A stretch of 64,000 bases of DNA from Lysobacter helvus (GTDB lineage: Bacteria > Pseudomonadota > Gammaproteobacteria > Xanthomonadales > Xanthomonadaceae): contig NZ_AP024546.1 in NCBI RefSeq assembly GCF_018406645.1, positions 62,001 to 126,000 on the forward strand, in the 5' to 3' direction. The stretch's first letter is position 1, and each line of letters opens with the position of its first letter. The notes beneath the pieces were generated by a model. That model saw nothing but the letters and a program-made list of their open reading frames with translations. It did not search any database and was not told where the DNA came from. Positions 1-8,279 of this stretch are shown piece after piece. Position numbers and translations under genes: made by a program.

Positions 1-2768
1 TGCAGCGAGCGGCCGCTCGTCTGGATGTGGTACTTCATCATCTGGCTGCGCGGGCCGGCGCCGTAGCGCTCGCGCATCGCGCGCGCCCAGATGCGGCGCG
101 CCACGCGGCCGATCACGGTGTACTCCGGATCCATGCCGTTGCTGAAGAAGAACGACAGGTTGGGCGCGAAGTCGTCGATCTTCATGCCGCGCGCGAGGTA
201 GTACTCCACGATCGTGAAGCCGTTGCTCAGCGTGAAGGCGAGCTGGCTGATCGGGTTCGCGCCCGCTTCGGCGATGTGGTAACCGCTGATCGACACCGAG
301 TAGAAGTTGCGGACGCTGCGGTCCACGAAGTACTGCTGGATGTCGCCCATCATGCGCAGGGCGAACTCGGTGCTGAAGATGCAGGTGTTCTGCGCCTGGT
401 CTTCCTTGAGGATGTCGGCCTGCACGGTACCGCGCACGGTCTTGAGCGTTTCAGCCTTGATGCGCTCGTAGGTTTCGGCATCGACCACCTGGTCGCCGGT
501 GACGCCGAGCAAGCCGAGGCCGAGGCCGTCGTTGGTTTCCGGCAGCATGCCGCCGTATTCGGGGCGTTTGCGGCCTTCGAACATCTTCTCGATCTGCTCG
601 TGCGCCGCATCCCAGCGCGCCTGGTCGGCGCGCAGGTATTTCTCGACCTGCTGGTCGATCGCGGTGTTCATGAACATCGCCAGGATGATCGGCGCCGGGC
701 CGTTGATCGTCATCGACACCGAGGTGCTGGGCGCGCACAGGTCGAAGCCGGAGTACAGCTTCTTCATGTCGTCGAGCGTGGCGATGTTGACGCCGGAGTT
801 GCCGATCTTGCCGTAGATGTCCGGGCGCACCGCCGGGTCTTCGCCGTACAGCGTGACGCTGTCGAAGGCGGTGGACAGGCGCGCGGCGGGCTGGCCGACG
901 CTGAGGTAATGGAAGCGGCGATTGGTGCGCTCGGGCGTGCCTTCGCCGGCGAACATGCGGATCGGATCCTCGCCCGTGCGGCGATACGGATACACGCCGC
1001 CGGTGTACGGGTAATCGCCCGGCAGGTTTTCCTTCTGCAGGAACGTGAGCAGTTCGCCCCAGCTGCGGTACGTGGGGGCGGCGATCTTCGGGATCTTCTG
1101 GTGGCTCAGCGACTCGCGGTAGTTCTCCACGCGGATGGTCTTGTCGCGAACCTTGTATTCGGTGACCTCGTCGGTGATCGACTTGAGGCGGGCGGGCCAT
1201 TCGCGCAGGAGCTTGAGGGCTTCGCTGTCGAGCGAATGGATCGCGTCGTTGTAACGCTGGCGCAGCGTGGCGAGCGTGCGGTCGTCGTGCTTCAGCGCGT
1301 CGATGTCGTACAGCGACAGCGCCTTCGGCAACGCGGCGTCGTCCAGGTCGCGCAGCGACTGCCAGTAGGACTGCGCGCGATCGGCGACTTCGCTCTGCGC
1401 TTCGATGCGCGTGTTGATGCCGCGGCCCTGTTCGGCGATCTCGGCGAGGTAACGCACGCGCGCGCCGGGGATCAGCACGGTGGCGCGCGGTTCCTTCAGC
1501 GTGGTGTCGAGATCCGGCGTCCACTTGTCGGCCGGCAGCTGCAGCTTCTCGCGCAGCAGGCGCGTGAGGTTGGAGAACATCCAGCTGATGCCGGGGTCGT
1601 TGAACTGCGAGGCGATCGTCGGATAGACGGGGACATCCTCGTCCTTGGTCTGGAACGCCACGCGGTTGCGCTTCCACTGCTTGCGCACGTCGCGCAACGC
1701 GTCTTCGGCGCCGCGCTTGTCGAACTTGTTCAGCACCACCAGCTCGGCGTAGTCGAGCATGTCGATCTTTTCCAGCTGGCTCGGCGCACCGAAGTCGCTG
1801 GTCATCACGTACATCGGGAAATCGACGAGGTCCACGATCTCCGAATCGCTCTGCCCGATGCCCGCGGTCTCGACGATCACCATGTCGTAGCCCAGCGACT
1901 TCAGGAACGCGATGCAGTCGCGCAGCACGACGTTGGTGGCCGCGTGCTGGCGGCGCGTGGCCATCGAGCGCATGAAGACGCGCTTGGAACGCAGCGAGTT
2001 CATGCGGATGCGGTCGCCGAGCAGCGCCCCGCCGGTGCGGCGCCGCGTGGGATCGACGGAGATCACGGCCAGGCGCATGTCCGGGAACGAAGCGAGGAAG
2101 CGGTTGAGCAGTTCGTCGGTGACCGACGACTTGCCTGCGCCACCGGTGCCGGTGATGCCGATGACGGGCGTCTTGCCGCCGGCCAGCTGCCACTGCTTGC
2201 GCAGGTGCGCGAGTTCGGCTTCGTCCAGCGCGCCCTCTTCCACCGCGCTGAGCATGCGGCCGATGGCGATCTCGTCGGTGAGGTCCACCTGGTGCGGCTT
2301 CTCGACGCCCAGGCGCCCTTCGTTCGCGCGGCGCACCACGTCCTCGATCATCGCGACGAGGCCCATGTGCATGCCGTCGTTGGGATGGTAGATGCGCTCG
2401 ACGCCGTAGGCCTGCAGCTCGCGGATTTCTTCCGGCGTGATCGTGCCGCCACCGCCGCCGAACACCTTGATGTGCGACGCGCCGCGCTCGCGCAGCATGT
2501 CGACCATGTACTTGAAGTACTCGACGTGGCCGCCCTGGTAGGACGACAGCGCGATCGCGTCGGCGTCTTCCTGCAGCGCCGCGCGCACGACGTCCTCGAC
2601 CGACCGGTTGTGGCCGAGGTGGATGACTTCCGCGCCCTGGGCCTGGATGAGGCGCCGCATGATGTTGATCGCCGCGTCGTGGCCGTCGAACAACGAGGCG
2701 GCGGTGACGAAGCGCAGCGGGCTGTTTTCCGGCAGCGGGGACGGAACCTGGGCGGCGGTGGTGCTCAT
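1..2768 (-). CDS. icmF: fused isobutyryl-CoA mutase (IcmF type), C-terminus cut by window edge
   Basis: Adenosylcobalamin-dependent acyl-CoA mutase fused to its own G-protein chaperone; the family interconverts isobutyryl-CoA and butyryl-CoA. The frame begins at ATG 2768 and runs off the left edge, giving about 922 of the roughly 1,090 residues usual for the family. An N-terminal B12-binding domain carries DGHDAA near residue 28, with His30 as the expected cobalt ligand. A central GTPase domain has the P-loop GTGGAGKSS near residue 206 and NKFD near 347. The rest is mutase substrate barrel (for example [10 protein letters not shown]). A separate methylmalonyl-CoA mutase plus MeaB is excluded by the order B12 domain, GTPase, barrel in one frame. 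Its role fits valine and fatty acid catabolism beside the leucine genes further right. Substrate specificity is inferred from the architecture. Confidence 0.93.
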   Translation of the reverse strand, partial: MSTTAAQVPSPLPENSPLRFVTAASLFDGHDAAINIMRRLIQAQGAEVIHLGHNRSVEDVVRAALQEDADAIALSSYQGGHVEYFKYMVDMLRERGASHIKVFGGGGGTITPEEIRELQAYGVERIYHPNDGMHMGLVAMIEDVVRRANEGRLGVEKPHQVDLTDEIAIGRMLSAVEEGALDEAELAHLRKQWQLAGGKTPVIGITGTGGAGKSSVTDELLNRFLASFPDMRLAVISVDPTRRRTGGALLGDRIRMNSLRSKRVFMRSMATRRQHAATNVVLRDCIAFLKSLGYDMVIVETAGIGQSDSEIVDLVDFPMYVMTSDFGAPSQLEKIDMLDYAELVVLNKFDKRGAEDALRDVRKQWKRNRVAFQTKDEDVPVYPTIASQFNDPGISWMFSNLTRLLREKLQLPADKWTPDLDTTLKEPRATVLIPGARVRYLAEIAEQGRGINTRIEAQSEVADRAQSYWQSLRDLDDAALPKALSLYDIDALKHDDRTLATLRQRYNDAIHSLDSEALKLLREWPARLKSITDEVTEYKVRDKTIRVENYRESLSHQKIPKIAAPTYRSWGELLTFLQKENLPGDYPYTGGVYPYRRTGEDPIRMFAGEGTPERTNRRFHYLSVGQPAARLSTAFDSVTLYGEDPAVRPDIYGKIGNSGVNIATLDDMKKLYSGFDLCAPSTSVSMTINGPAPIILAMFMNTAIDQQVEKYLRADQARWDAAHEQIEKMFEGRKRPEYGGMLPETNDGLGLGLLGVTGDQVVDAETYERIKAETLKTVRGTVQADILKEDQAQNTCIFSTEFALRMMGDIQQYFVDRSVRNFYSVSISGYHIAEAGANPISQLAFTLSNGFTIVEYYLARGMKIDDFAPNLSFFFSNGMDPEYTVIGRVARRIWARAMRERYGAGPRSQMMKYHIQTSGRSL

Positions 2769-2912
2769 GGGGCGGCGATCCGGGGGCGACAGCGAAGGGG
2801 CGAATTGTAGCGCCGGGGGCGGAAAGCGGCTGTTGCCGACCTGCCGTGCGCCGGCGCATGGCGGAGCAGCGTCACGCGGCGCCGACATCTCCGCGGTTCG
2901 GGCGCAGGCTTT

Positions 2913-3368
2913 TCAGCGCGCTGGGTGCCTTTGCGCGTCATCCAGCCACAAGCCCTGCGAGACGATCGGTGCCCTGGTCAGTCGCTGCGTGAAACCGCTG
3001 GCTTCGAACGTGATCCGCCCGGATGGCCAATTGATCGGCAGCGTCCAACGCCAGCCGGTGTGGCCGTTCGGATATTCGAATTGCTCGCGCTCGATGCGCT
3101 CGATCGAGAACGCGCCCATCCCCGCGCCGGGATTCGTGAAATCGAGCTGGAACCGCAGGCCGAAGACGTCGTGGAATTGCAGTGTCGCCGGGGCGATGTC
3201 GAACTCGAACGACCCGTCATCGACGCGCCGCCATTCCAGCAGGAAGTCGATGTCGAGGATCAGTTCGGCCGTGCCCGTCTCCTGGTCTGCCGATTCGATC
3301 CGGAACCCGTGGACGTGGACGTCGTGCCACGACAACGCATCGAAGTCATCGGCCGTCCATTGGCGCAC
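2913..3368 (-). CDS. hypothetical protein, 151 aa
   Basis: Not recognised. A soluble protein of 151 residues rich in aromatic and acidic residues, with alternating hydrophobic stretches that suggest a beta-rich fold. No signal peptide or membrane segment is visible. The start is GTG at 3368, only three bases after the stop of the upstream exported protein and preceded by a G-rich GGTGAGG, so it is probably the last gene of the minus-strand run that begins with the glutathione transferase. Codon use is like its neighbours. Confidence 0.6.
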   Translation of the reverse strand: MRQWTADDFDALSWHDVHVHGFRIESADQETGTAELILDIDFLLEWRRVDDGSFEFDIAPATLQFHDVFGLRFQLDFTNPGAGMGAFSIERIEREQFEYPNGHTGWRWTLPINWPSGRITFEASGFTQRLTRAPIVSQGLWLDDAQRHPAR

Positions 3369-3371
3369 GCC

Positions 3372-3692
3372 TCACCAGCCTTCCACGCCGTCCAGCATCT
3401 TCGCGACCTTCGGGTTGTCCGCGTACTTGGCGCGCACGGCGGCGAAGTCCTGGTCGATCGTGCTGCATTGCAGGTCCTGCATGGCTTGCTGGGCTTCCTG
3501 CCCGCGCTGGCCGTAGGTGTCGGCGCGCGACCAGTGCAGGCAGCCCGACTTGCGCGCGGCCACTTCGCTGGCGTCCTTCGGATACTCGGACTTCGGCGCG
3601 TGCTTGACGAGGGACGGCGGCGCGGCCTCCTGCGCTGAAGCGTGGAACGACGTGCACAGCAGCAGGCATGCGATTGCGAGGTGGAGTTTCAT
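3372..3692 (-). CDS. small exported protein, 106 aa
   Basis: Unknown function. I place the start at the ATG at 3692 rather than at an in-frame start 14 codons further upstream, because the residues from 3692 form a classical Sec signal peptide: MKLH, a hydrophobic run, then a likely cleavage after ASA near residue 20. The mature part is about 85 residues with two Cys residues (SGCLHW and LQCST) that could form a disulfide in the periplasm. It lies 38 bp downstream of the cupin gene and three bases before the following unknown gene, so it may be co-transcribed with both. Confidence 0.6.
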   Translation of the reverse strand: MKLHLAIACLLLCTSFHASAQEAAPPSLVKHAPKSEYPKDASEVAARKSGCLHWSRADTYGQRGQEAQQAMQDLQCSTIDQDFAAVRAKYADNPKVAKMLDGVEGW

Positions 3693-3730
3693 GGGCCGAT
3701 GCTCCGGTAGGTGGGCGGAGTGTGCCCCGA

Positions 3731-4195
3731 TCAAAGGTCCCGGGCCACCAGCCTGTGGTCCCGGCAGTGCTGCTGGTAGGCAGCACGCTGGGATTCCACG
3801 TTCGCCCGCAGGATCACGTCACCCCCCGGGCCCAGGAATTCCACGTCTCCCATCACGACCGCGAACGCAAGCATGTCTTCCTCGCCCACCACCTTCCACC
3901 AATCGATGTGGCCCGCCGGTTCGAACGCGTAATCCCCTGCCCCGACGATCTCGCCCGTGCACAACTGGCGCTGGCCGACCAGCGTGTACACGTGCACGTC
4001 GCCGGTGTGGCGATGCAGCGGCATGACGGTGCCGGGCGTCATGCGCAGCAGTTCGACGAAGCCGCGGTCGCCGAGGAAACGCAGCGGCTTCGCCCACTTG
4101 CCGGGCGTGGCCGCGGGAATCCACGGCAACGCCGACGTCGCGGTGAGGTTCGCGGGCAACAAGCCTTGCAGCGCATCGTGGACGAAGGCGTTCAT
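3731..4195 (-). CDS. cupin protein, 2,4'-dihydroxyacetophenone dioxygenase-like
   Basis: A 154-residue single-domain cupin. The first cupin motif is clear: PLHRHTGDVHVYTL supplies the metal-binding histidines, followed by the GAGDYAFEPAGHIDWW stretch typical of the 2,4'-dihydroxyacetophenone dioxygenase-like subfamily. That subfamily contains ring- or side-chain-cleaving oxygenases, but most members are uncharacterised, so the substrate is unknown. The start is the ATG at 4195 (MNAFVHD), which overlaps the stop of the preceding metallo-beta-lactamase-fold gene by four bases. Together with the GST upstream this suggests a small detoxification or aromatic degradation operon. Confidence 0.75.
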   Translation of the reverse strand: MNAFVHDALQGLLPANLTATSALPWIPAATPGKWAKPLRFLGDRGFVELLRMTPGTVMPLHRHTGDVHVYTLVGQRQLCTGEIVGAGDYAFEPAGHIDWWKVVGEEDMLAFAVVMGDVEFLGPGGDVILRANVESQRAAYQQHCRDHRLVARDL

Positions 4196-5001
4196 GCGGC
4201 CACCACTTGCAGATAGCGTGCGAAGGACGCATCGACGACCGCGCGACCGTTGCCGAGGATGTTGCGGCCCCACGAGAAGCCGTACACGTCGTCGTAGTCG
4301 AACGGCGCCAGCACCTGCTGCATGCGGCGCACGTACGACGGCGCCATCGGCGTGAAGTTCGGCACGCTGTGCATGAAGGTGACCTGCTTGCGGTCCTGCG
4401 CGACGTGCGGCGAATCACCGGAGAGCAACGCGGGCCGGCCGAACGGCCCCTTGCGCCAATGCAATGCCGTGCTGCCCGGGAAGTGGCCGGCGGTGTTGAT
4501 CAGCGTGACGTCGTCGGACAACGCCAGCGTGTCGCCGCGCCAATGGCGGATGTGCGGCGAGGATCGGCGCACCCAGCTTTTGTCCGCTTCGTGCAGCAGG
4601 ATTTCCACGCCGCCCAGCGCCTCGCTCCATTCGACCATCGACGAATAGAAGTGCGGATGCGAGACCACGATGCGATCCACGCCGCCGGCGCCGTTCAAGG
4701 CGTCGACCGCGGCGTCCGTCACCAGGCCGAGGCTTTCCCAGAGGATGTTGCCGCCGTCGGTCGGCAGGTGCAGCAAGCGCTGCGGGATCGCGAACGCGCC
4801 GTCGACGGCGATCGCGAGCAGGCCATCGTCCTCGCCGATGCGCAGGGTGTAGCGACGTTGCAGTTCGTCGTGCGTCAGCCATTGCTGGCCGCTCCACTCG
4901 ACGTACTGGCGATCGTCTTCGCACACCGGGCACGACGCGGGCGGCGCGTCCGACGGTGCGTACTGCGTGGCGCAGGTCGCGCAGATCCAGGCGGTGCTCA
5001 T
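4192..5001 (-). CDS. metallo-beta-lactamase-fold hydrolase with N-terminal zinc ribbon
   Basis: A 269-residue MBL-fold protein. The first 30 residues contain two Cys pairs (CATC and CPVC), a probable zinc ribbon or rubredoxin-like knuckle. The MBL part has the expected order of motifs, but the first is HPHFYS rather than HxHxDH, so two of the usual metal ligands (Asp and the third His) are absent. Later motifs are present: TAGHFPGS and LLSGDSPH. Related proteins with HPH(F/Y)YS exist and may bind a single metal. The gene is translationally coupled at both ends: its ATG overlaps the GST stop and its stop overlaps the cupin ATG, each by four bases. Confidence 0.75.
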   Translation of the reverse strand: MSTAWICATCATQYAPSDAPPASCPVCEDDRQYVEWSGQQWLTHDELQRRYTLRIGEDDGLLAIAVDGAFAIPQRLLHLPTDGGNILWESLGLVTDAAVDALNGAGGVDRIVVSHPHFYSSMVEWSEALGGVEILLHEADKSWVRRSSPHIRHWRGDTLALSDDVTLINTAGHFPGSTALHWRKGPFGRPALLSGDSPHVAQDRKQVTFMHSVPNFTPMAPSYVRRMQQVLAPFDYDDVYGFSWGRNILGNGRAVVDASFARYLQVVAA

Positions 5002-5681
5002 GCGAGGGCCTCCTGCAGGTCGAATTTCGGATGGGCGTAGGGATCTTCGTAGCCGGCGAACACGCGCTGCGTCGCGGGCCGTGCGCCGATCGCATCGAAC
5101 CAGCGCGCGATATCCGGGAAATCCTCCAGCGACATGCCATGCCCGGCGTGCGAGACGATCCACGGCCAGATCGCGATGTCGGCGATCGACAGCGCATCGC
5201 CTGCGATGAAGTCGCGTCCCGCCAGGTGCCGATCGAGCACGCCGTAGAGGCGATGCGTTTCGCGCGTGTAGCGATCCAGCGCGTAGTCGTCGCGCTGCTT
5301 CGCATGCTTGCGGAACCAGCCGCTCTGCCCCGCCATCGGTCCCAGGCCCGCGACCTGCCACGTCAGCCACTGCAGCGTCTGGTAGCGCGTGCGCGCATCG
5401 AACGCGAGCAGCCTGCCGCTCTTCTCGGCGAGGTATTGCAGGATCGCGGCGGATTCGAACAACGCCAGCGGCGCGCCCCCGCCGAGCGGCGCGTGGTCGA
5501 CGATCGCGGGGATCTTGTTGTTCGGCGAGATCGCGAGGAACTCGGGGTGGAACTGTTCGCCGGCGGACAAGCGCACGGGGATCAGCCGATGTTCGAGCGG
5601 CAGGCCCTGCTCGGCCAGTTCTTCCAGGAACAGCGGCAGCTTCATCCCGTTGGGGCTGCGGGCGTAATGCACGTCGATCAT
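4998..5681 (-). CDS. glutathione S-transferase, Ure2/YfcG-like
   Basis: A 227-residue cytosolic GST. The N-terminal thioredoxin-fold half contains SPNGMKLPLFLEEL and the ISPNNKIPAIVD loop with the cis-proline, followed by the ESAAILQYLAEK glutathione-contact motif; the C-terminal half is all-helical. This pattern is that of the Nu/Ure2p-like GSTs such as YfcG, which act as glutathione-dependent disulfide reductases or transferases. I chose ATG 5681 because AGGA lies about ten bases upstream; an in-frame ATG at 5708 lacks a good ribosome-binding site. It is the first gene of the minus-strand operon and is divergent from the MocR regulator, whose binding site probably lies in the 82 bp between them. 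Confidence 0.82.
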   Translation of the reverse strand: MIDVHYARSPNGMKLPLFLEELAEQGLPLEHRLIPVRLSAGEQFHPEFLAISPNNKIPAIVDHAPLGGGAPLALFESAAILQYLAEKSGRLLAFDARTRYQTLQWLTWQVAGLGPMAGQSGWFRKHAKQRDDYALDRYTRETHRLYGVLDRHLAGRDFIAGDALSIADIAIWPWIVSHAGHGMSLEDFPDIARWFDAIGARPATQRVFAGYEDPYAHPKFDLQEALA

Positions 5682-5699
5682 CGGGAGCGGTCCTGCGAC

Positions 5700-5730
5700 G
5701 GTGGGCATGGGGCGATGGTGGGCGTAATCT
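5700..5730. promoter_or_regulatory. candidate MocR operator and promoter in the GST/mocR divergent region
   Basis: Two direct copies of GGTGGGC start at 5700 and 5717, 17 bp apart. MocR-family regulators commonly bind direct repeats. On the plus strand a promoter-like pair TGGGCA (5702-5707) and TAATCT (5725-5730) with a 17-bp spacer overlaps both repeats, which would suit autoregulation. The assignment rests on spacing and position only. Confidence 0.4.
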
Positions 5731-5763
5731 GGCTCCCTGCGTGGGCCAGTTCGCGGAGATTCC

Positions 5764-7215
5764 ATGGAACCAGTCTTGCCGTTCGCGCTGGACCTGTCGG
5801 GGTCCGCGGGCCACCTGGCGGGATCGCTGCACCAGCAGTTGCGGGGGGCGATCCTCGATGGGCGCCTGGCGGCCGGGACGCAGTTGCCTTCGTCCCGGCG
5901 ATTGGCGGAGGAACTCGGCATTTCGCGCAATACGGTGATGGGCGCGTACGACCTGCTGGTGGCGGAGGGCTACGTGCTGCCGCGCCCGGGCGCGAAGGCG
6001 GTGATCGCGGACCTGCATACGCGCCAGGCGGTGGCGCGGCGCCCGGTGTCGCCGCTGCCGGTGGAGGACGTGCGCCTCGCGCCGATGTGGCGCACGCCCT
6101 ATCTCGCGCGCGAACCCGCACGCGTGCTGCCCGAGCGGAGTTTCCGTTTGGGCATGCCCGACCATCGGCATTTCCCGCATGCGCTGTGGCGGAAATTGAC
6201 TGCGCAGGTGTTGCAGCAGTGGTCGAAGCAACCGTTCGCCTATCCGCCGTCGGAAGGCATTCCTGCATTGCGCGCGGCCATTGCGAAGCACGTGGCGTTC
6301 GCACGTGCGGTGGCGTGCACGGGCGACGACATCATCGTGACGAATGGCGCGCAGCAGGCGTTCGATTTGCTCGCGCGCTTGCTGGTCACGCCGGGCGAAA
6401 CGCGCGTGGCGGTGGAGGAACCCGGCTATCCGCCGTTGCGCGGTGCCTTCGTCGCGGCGGGCGCGCGCCTGGTGCCGATGCGCGTGGACGACGAGGGCCT
6501 GTGCGTCGACGAGTTGCCCGACGACGTGCGCGTGGTGAGCGTGACGCCGTCGCATCAATCCCCCACCGGCGTGGCGTTGTCGCTGCGGCGACGGATGGCG
6601 TTGCTGGATTTCGCGCGACGCAACGGCGCGGTGGTGATCGAGGACGATTACGACGGTGAGTTCCGCTTCGGCGGGCGGCCGCTCGATGCGCTGCAGACGC
6701 TGGATCGCGAAGGCGTGGTGTTCTACGTCGGCACGTTCACGAAAAGCCTGTTCCCGGCCGTGCGCAAGGGCTTCATCGTCGCGCCGGCGTGGGCGCACGA
6801 CGCGCTGGCGGCGGTGAAGCACTGCGCGGATTCGCACAGCGACGTCGTCACGCAATCGGTGCTCGCCACATTCATCGCCGACGGGCACATGGCACGCCAC
6901 GTGCGGAAGATGCGCGCGGTGTATGCGCCGCGGCGAGAGGCGTTGCTGGCGGGGCTGCGCGCGATGCCCGCGTGGTTCGATGTCATTCCATCGGAAGCGG
7001 GGATGCATCTCGCGGCGCGCGTGCGGGATGCGTCGCAGATGGGGCGCGTGATGGCGGCGGTGCGAGAGCACACGCCGGGCGCGCAATCGATCGCGGAGTA
7101 TTCGATCGCGCCGCCGGCGGTGCCGGCCGTGACGTTCGGTTACGGCGTGATCGATGCCGACGCGATCACGGCCTCGCTCGCTTCCCTGCGCAAGGCGTTG
7201 CAACGGCCGGCATGA
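5764..7215 (+). CDS. MocR/PdxR-type transcriptional regulator (GntR HTH + aminotransferase-like domain)
   Basis: A 483-residue regulator. Residues about 10-80 form a GntR winged helix (PSSRRLAEELGISRNTVMGAYD), followed by a linker and a fold-type I aminotransferase-like domain from about residue 110. The PLP-binding lysine is K327 in TFTKSLFP, and EDDYDGEFR supplies the cofactor-binding Asp. Such proteins sense PLP or a PLP adduct and activate or repress a neighbouring gene; PdxR itself controls pyridoxine genes. Here the divergent partner is a GST/MBL/cupin operon, so the target is probably that operon rather than vitamin B6 synthesis. The 3' end overlaps the convergent lipoprotein gene by 50 bp. 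Confidence 0.88.
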   Translation: MEPVLPFALDLSGSAGHLAGSLHQQLRGAILDGRLAAGTQLPSSRRLAEELGISRNTVMGAYDLLVAEGYVLPRPGAKAVIADLHTRQAVARRPVSPLPVEDVRLAPMWRTPYLAREPARVLPERSFRLGMPDHRHFPHALWRKLTAQVLQQWSKQPFAYPPSEGIPALRAAIAKHVAFARAVACTGDDIIVTNGAQQAFDLLARLLVTPGETRVAVEEPGYPPLRGAFVAAGARLVPMRVDDEGLCVDELPDDVRVVSVTPSHQSPTGVALSLRRRMALLDFARRNGAVVIEDDYDGEFRFGGRPLDALQTLDREGVVFYVGTFTKSLFPAVRKGFIVAPAWAHDALAAVKHCADSHSDVVTQSVLATFIADGHMARHVRKMRAVYAPRREALLAGLRAMPAWFDVIPSEAGMHLAARVRDASQMGRVMAAVREHTPGAQSIAEYSIAPPAVPAVTFGYGVIDADAITASLASLRKALQRPA

Positions 7216-7801
7216 CGGTGGCGTGCTTCGCAGGCGCCGCCGCATTGAACGCCGCGATCTGCGGTTGCAGGCGTCGCACCATGTCGCGGGCGGGCACCAA
7301 CATCCCGAGGAAATAGTCGACTTCGTCCGCGTCGAATGCCGCCGGCGGGCTGCTGCCCAACGCCACGTAGACCTTGTCGCCCTTCGGCTTGACCGTCACT
7401 TCGCCTTTCAGGTCCGACGTTGCGGCGCAAGGTTCGCGCGGCGGCGCCAGCGACCGCGCGTAGGCGGTGCCTGCGGCGAGGTGCGTTTTCGCGTCCCGCA
7501 GCGCATCGACCAGGGGATCGATGTCGTGGAAGGTCCGGGAGTACGACGCCGATACGCACCTCGGCTCGCCCGGGCATGGCCCCGGAAAATCGAAGTCGAT
7601 GAGGATGCCCGGGTCGATGGTGCCGTCATCGAAGTACACGCCGCTCACGCCGACTTCGACCTTCGTATGCCCTGCATGCATTTCGCCGAAATCCGCTCGC
7701 ATCGCCAGGATGGGGGCCAGCGGATCGAAGGCGACGGCGGGCGCACTGGCGCACGCTGCCAGTGACACGGCGAACAGCCAGCGCAGCGTCCCCGGGCGCA
7801 T
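7166..7801 (-). CDS. predicted lipoprotein, 211 aa
   Basis: Unknown function. The ATG at 7801 overlaps the stop of the preceding gene by one base (TGATG), so the two are coupled. The N-terminus has a positively charged start, a hydrophobic run and the lipobox-like LAAC, then ASAPAVA, so either a lipid-anchored or a simply cleaved periplasmic protein is possible. The mature region has several isolated Cys residues (CPGEP, REPCAATS) suited to disulfides. No known domain is evident. Its last 50 bp overlap the 3' end of the MocR gene on the other strand; the final residues (about 16 codons) are therefore encoded opposite the aminotransferase-domain tail. Confidence 0.6.
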   Translation of the reverse strand: MRPGTLRWLFAVSLAACASAPAVAFDPLAPILAMRADFGEMHAGHTKVEVGVSGVYFDDGTIDPGILIDFDFPGPCPGEPRCVSASYSRTFHDIDPLVDALRDAKTHLAAGTAYARSLAPPREPCAATSDLKGEVTVKPKGDKVYVALGSSPPAAFDADEVDYFLGMLVPARDMVRRLQPQIAAFNAAAPAKHATVMPAVATPCAGKRARP

Positions 7802-8214
7802 CACGGCCAGTTGCCCACGTAGAGGAAGATCGCGTGCCGCTGCCCGCTCTTCGGATCGATGAAATCGTACTCGTCGCACACCGGGAACTCGCCCTTCCGC
7901 TTGCGCCCGCATTCGACGAGCGCACGCATCTGGAAGTCCCAGGCCTCGGGCACGTTCACGGACAGCCAGTGCTTCTGCAGGCTGACGCGGAATTCGCGGT
8001 CCGCGTTCGTCAGCTTCCGCCCGGGGATCGTGATGACGACGGGATCGTCGCTCGTCGCGCGCGCGCTCGAGAACGCGAAGGTCGGCGGATCGGGAACACC
8101 GTGCTCGGTGACCTGGAAGGCTTCGAACGCTGGACGCGGCGACTTGTCTTGCGCGCCCACCGACGCGGACGTGCAGAGCAGGATGGCCGCCCAACCCCAC
8201 GATGCCTTCCGCAT
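7801..8214 (-). CDS. small exported protein, 137 aa
   Basis: Unknown function. Starts at ATG 8214 with a clear Sec signal peptide (MRKASWGW, hydrophobic core, cleavage likely after VGA near residue 21). The mature part is about 115 residues with two Cys (VECG, PVCDEYD) that may pair. It is followed with a one-base overlap by the predicted lipoprotein, so both probably form a two-gene unit working in the cell envelope. No family was recognised. Confidence 0.6.
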   Translation of the reverse strand: MRKASWGWAAILLCTSASVGAQDKSPRPAFEAFQVTEHGVPDPPTFAFSSARATSDDPVVITIPGRKLTNADREFRVSLQKHWLSVNVPEAWDFQMRALVECGRKRKGEFPVCDEYDFIDPKSGQRHAIFLYVGNWP

Positions 8215-8279
8215 GGCGACCCCCTCGGCTTTCGCGGGAGGCTACACCGGTTGCCGCGTGGCTGCGTCAACGTCCGCCG

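Noticed and set aside
27-2810. 927-codon open frame on the plus strand opposite the mutase
   Set aside because: It is antisense to a gene with clear B12 and GTPase motifs. High GC at third codon positions keeps the opposite strand free of stops; its composition (Arg, Ala, His, Val) is typical of such shadows.
4192-7245. 1017-codon minus-strand frame
   Set aside because: Only the last 269 codons are the MBL-fold protein; the first part is antisense to the MocR regulator and out of frame with the GST.
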